Origin: Streptomyces sp. NBC_01210
GTDB taxonomy: Bacteria; Actinomycetota; Actinomycetes; Streptomycetales; Streptomycetaceae
NCBI RefSeq assembly: GCF_036010325.1
Contig: NZ_CP108549.1
Location: forward strand, 7,874,001-7,938,000
Length of the DNA stretch: 64,000 bases
Reading direction: 5' to 3'
The notes beneath the pieces were generated by a model, which had not been told where the DNA came from, ran no database searches, and saw only the letters and a list, made by a program, of their open reading frames with translations. Position 1 is the first letter of the stretch. Each line of letters opens with the position of its first letter. The position numbers and the translations under genes were made by a program. This document shows, one piece after another, positions 61,215 to 64,000 of the stretch.

Positions 61215-61396
61215 GGGGGCTCCTGAAGTGACAGCCGTCGGCGCTGCTCGCCGACGATGGCGCGTTTCCCGACGATACGACATTGCTTTATCGGGCAATC
61301 ATCTCGGTTCGTCTCCGCAAGAGCGTTGCACCGGCGACGGCTCCGGTCGGATGATGTGCGGACCTGTGCGAACCTGTGAGTATCTGAGGGGTCGGG

Positions 61397-63490
61397 ATGA
61401 TCGAGTGTGTTGGCAAGGGTCGTACGTGGGTTCTCTCCGGACCGAGGAGCAGTTATGCGCTGCGTCTGACAGAAGCTGACGAACTGCTGCATCTCCACTG
61501 GGGGCCACGGATCTCCGGCGCCGACGCGGAGGCACTCGCGGCCCAGGGCCTGCCGCCCTACTGGCCGTTCGAGTCACAGCTCGACGGCCACGAGGAGTAT
61601 CCGGTCGAGGGCGGCCCGCGCTTCGCACGGCCGGCGCTCTCCGTCCGTACGGACACGGTGCGCGGCACCGAGTGGACCTTCGCCGGCGCCGATGAGGTGC
61701 ATGGCGACGAGCTGAGGCTCCACTTCACCGACGCTGTACACGGCCTCGGGCTCACCCTGCACCATCGGATGCGCGACGACGCTGACGTCATCGAGCGCTG
61801 GGTCACCGTCACCCATGAGGGCGAGGGCCCCGACCTGGAACTTCTGCGCGCCGATGCCGCCACCTGGACACTGCCGCAGCGCGACAGCTGGCGGCTCAGC
61901 CAGCTGCACGGCCGGTGGGCGGCGGAGTCGCTGCTCGTACGGTCGGAGCTGGCGTACGGCGAGAAGGTGCTGAGCAGCAGGCGCGGCCACACCGGCCACC
62001 AGCATCTGCCCTGGGTCGCGCTGGACGCGGAAGGGGCTACGGAGGAGCGGGGCGAGGTGTACGGCGCCGCGCTCTGCTGGTCCGGGTCCTGGCGGATCTC
62101 CGTGGCGCAGCTGCCCGACGGACTCGTACAGATCACCGGCGGAGCGGGCTACGACGACTCCGGGCTGCTGCGGCTCGCACCGGGCCAGTCGTACACCTCG
62201 CCCGTCTTCGCCGGACTGTGGAGCGAAGGAGGGTTCGGGGGAGCCAGCAGGGCCTGGCACGCCTGGCAGCTGGCGCATGTGATCCCGGACGCCCAGGCTG
62301 AGCGGCCGGTGCTCTACAACTCCTGGGAGGCCACCGGCTTCGACATTTCCGAGGAGCAGCAGCGGGCGCTCGCGCAGCGGGCCGCGGCCCTGGGCGTCGA
62401 ACTGTTCGTGGTGGACGACGCGTGGTTCGGGCAGCGCACCAGCGATCGCGCCGGACTCGGCGACTGGACACCCAACGTCGAGCGCTTCCCGCGGGGGCTG
62501 AAGCCGCTCGCAGACGAAGTGCACGCGCTGGGCATGCAGTTCGGGATCTGGGTCGAACCGGAGATGGTCAATGCCGACAGCGATCTCTATCGCGCGCACC
62601 CCGACTGGGTGCAGCACCACCCGGGCCGGGCACGGACGGAGTTCCGCAACCAGCTCGTACTGAACCTCGCGCGCGAGGATGTACAGGCCTACCTCTGGGA
62701 GCAGTTGGACGGACTGCTCGGCAGCGCGCCCATCGACTATGTGAAATGGGACTTCAACCGCTGCTTCACGGAAGCCGGCTGGCCCGGCGAGACATATCCG
62801 CAGAAGCTGTGGGTCGAGCATGTGCAGGCGCTCTACGCACTCCTCGACCGGCTGCGCGCCGCGCATCCCTCGGTCGCCTTCGAGTCCTGCTCGGGCGGCG
62901 GTGGCCGGATCGACCTCGGAATTCTGTCCCGGACCGACCAGGTGTGGACCTCCGACAACACCGATCCGCTGGACCGGCTCGCCATCCAGCAGGGCTTCAC
63001 CCAGCTGCACCCGGCACGGGTCATGGCGGCCTGGGTGACCGACAGTCCCAATGTCCAGCTCAACGGCCGCGTCAGCACGCTCCGCTTCCGCTTTGTGAGC
63101 GCCATGGCAGGAGTGCTCGGAGTCGGTGGCGATCTCACCGAGTGGAGCGCGGAGGAGCTCGCCGAGGCGCACGGCTGGGTGGAGCTCTACAAGAAGATCA
63201 GGCCGGTGGTTCAGCACGGCGAGCTGTACCGGCTGCGGGCGCCGGAGGGCGGACTGAGCGCCGTGCAGTACGTACGCGGTGACGAGAACGTCGTTCTCGC
63301 CTGGCTCCAGGCACAGCACTACGGCGAACAGCCGCCCAGGCTCAGGCTGCGCGGGCTCGATCCGGCAGCCGCGTACGAGTGCCTGGACACGGGCGTCGTG
63401 CACCGCGGATCCGTGCTCCTGCATCACGGGCTGCACACCGGGCTGACGGGCGACATGGACGCCACGGTGATCCGGCTGCGACGCCGCTGA
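61397..63490 (+). CDS. GH36 alpha-galactosidase
   Basis: 697 residues. N-terminal beta-supersandwich (about 1-300), (beta/alpha)8 barrel from about 310, C-terminal beta domain. Nucleophile Asp452 in DYVKWDFNRC, acid/base Asp520 in VWTSDNTDPLDRL; VVDDAWFGQRTSDRAGLGDW and FESCSGGGGRIDLG are also characteristic of GH36. No signal peptide, so it would cleave imported alpha-galactosides such as melibiose or raffinose. Single gene, no transporter adjacent. Start ATG after GAGGGGTCGGG. Confidence 0.95.
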   Translation: MIECVGKGRTWVLSGPRSSYALRLTEADELLHLHWGPRISGADAEALAAQGLPPYWPFESQLDGHEEYPVEGGPRFARPALSVRTDTVRGTEWTFAGADEVHGDELRLHFTDAVHGLGLTLHHRMRDDADVIERWVTVTHEGEGPDLELLRADAATWTLPQRDSWRLSQLHGRWAAESLLVRSELAYGEKVLSSRRGHTGHQHLPWVALDAEGATEERGEVYGAALCWSGSWRISVAQLPDGLVQITGGAGYDDSGLLRLAPGQSYTSPVFAGLWSEGGFGGASRAWHAWQLAHVIPDAQAERPVLYNSWEATGFDISEEQQRALAQRAAALGVELFVVDDAWFGQRTSDRAGLGDWTPNVERFPRGLKPLADEVHALGMQFGIWVEPEMVNADSDLYRAHPDWVQHHPGRARTEFRNQLVLNLAREDVQAYLWEQLDGLLGSAPIDYVKWDFNRCFTEAGWPGETYPQKLWVEHVQALYALLDRLRAAHPSVAFESCSGGGGRIDLGILSRTDQVWTSDNTDPLDRLAIQQGFTQLHPARVMAAWVTDSPNVQLNGRVSTLRFRFVSAMAGVLGVGGDLTEWSAEELAEAHGWVELYKKIRPVVQHGELYRLRAPEGGLSAVQYVRGDENVVLAWLQAQHYGEQPPRLRLRGLDPAAAYECLDTGVVHRGSVLLHHGLHTGLTGDMDATVIRLRRR

Positions 63491-64000
63491 TTCCGCGCCG
63501 CTGGTGTGCCCCTCGGGCAAGAGCAGTGAGCCGCGGTGGGATTTCTCGCGACATGGCATGAATTGAGGGTAAGCAGGACTGCGGATCATAACTTGGCAAT
63601 CATCATTAAATGACGGGTCTGTCTGAATTGGGCGATTCGGGAGAATGTGCCCCGTCTCCAAGGCGGACGGTGCATGGCCGTGAGCGGGATCATATTCGTG
63701 ACGGTGTGTGGTGGGGCGGCAGGGGTGAATTCCGTTTCCGGGGCGGACGGCGAGGATCCTTGATTTACGGAGGGTTACGGGAATTTCGGGGCCGATATCA
63801 AAGGGATCATTGACGGGCGAAAGCGACAGCTTGTTCCGGTACGCCCATTCGTTTACGGTCACGACCAATCCGGACGGAACGCCTAATCCTGCCGCCGACC
63901 GGAATTTCACCCACCCATGTGTGGCAGGAGCGGGGGACCCAGGTGATGTGCCGATTCCGGACTTCCGGACGGCTTGGGGTGAAGTCGCGCAACTGCGCGG
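63491..64000. other. Non-coding right end, lower G/C
   Basis: 510 bases with weaker G/C content and no frame with Streptomyces coding bias. Two short open frames here (67 and 61 codons) lack ribosome binding sites and homology. It is most likely the upstream region of a gene beyond the edge. I see no tRNA, repeat or hairpin worth calling. Confidence 0.5.

Noticed and set aside
63807..63992. 61-codon minus-strand open frame at the right edge
   Set aside because: No coding bias, no ribosome binding site and no recognisable sequence; lower G/C suggests intergenic DNA.

Overview
This 64 kb window is high-GC actinobacterial chromosome, almost certainly Streptomyces. It has strong G/C bias at third codon positions, many GTG starts, many secreted hydrolases, LacI operators of the CebR type, and a hopanoid operon with the content and order known from S. 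coelicolor (squalene-hopene cyclase SCO6764 region). No rRNA, tRNA, IS element, prophage or CRISPR array was seen. The content looks like core chromosome rather than an acquired island.

Layout. 1-2.5 kb: end of a thiolase and a FadB-type multifunctional beta-oxidation enzyme. 2.6-8.6 kb: MerR regulator divergent from a macro-domain protein, secreted S1 protease, CDF metal transporter, sphingomyelinase-type phosphodiesterase, MpaB-like protein. 8.6-17.5 kb: a beta-glucan/beta-glucoside utilisation locus (GH1 beta-glucosidase, two ABC permeases, lipoprotein binding protein, secreted GH81 endo-1,3-beta-glucanase, LacI regulator) tied together by three near-identical palindromic operators. 17.7-22.6 kb: secreted peptidases M1, S15 and M14. 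22.7-34.7 kb: a small secreted-protein gene broken by an in-frame TGA, then D-amino-acid oxidase, rRNA/tRNA methyltransferase, ABC-F protein, Tex, SCO6745-family protein, GlxA-type and DJ-1/PfpI proteins, enoyl-CoA hydratase and an anti-sigma-like ATPase. 34.7-39.0 kb: isopentenyl diphosphate isomerase, a methyltransferase-acetyltransferase fusion preceded by a 19-bp tandem repeat, a second CDF transporter and GalE.

39.25-46.4 kb: seven tightly coupled plus-strand genes that look like a phospho-polyol or glycerol-1-phosphate envelope-glycoconjugate pathway: two CDP-alcohol phosphatidyltransferases, a nucleotidyltransferase, an AraM/EgsA-like glycerol-1-phosphate dehydrogenase, a family 2 glycosyltransferase and a Wzm/Wzt-type ABC exporter. 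The product is not known to me, and this is the best candidate for an undescribed system. The first gene appears to use a CTG start. The second phosphatidyltransferase lacks the last aspartate of its catalytic motif.

46.8-60.3 kb: the hopanoid operon: hpnC, hpnD, a 28-codon small ORF, hpnE, polyprenyl diphosphate synthase, shc, hpnG, hpnH, a dedicated ispG and dxs, and hpnO, closed by an XRE-cupin regulator and a 43-residue membrane peptide. Together these make IPP by the MEP route, polymerise it, form squalene, cyclise it to hopene and build the adenosyl to aminotrihydroxy side chain. shc carries a TTA leucine codon, which in Streptomyces implies bldA-dependent, development-linked translation. 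Tandem 19-bp and 16-bp palindromes stand between hpnO and the regulator gene. 60.4-63.5 kb: a tyrosine-phosphatase-like protein and a GH36 alpha-galactosidase. The last 510 bases hold no gene I can support.
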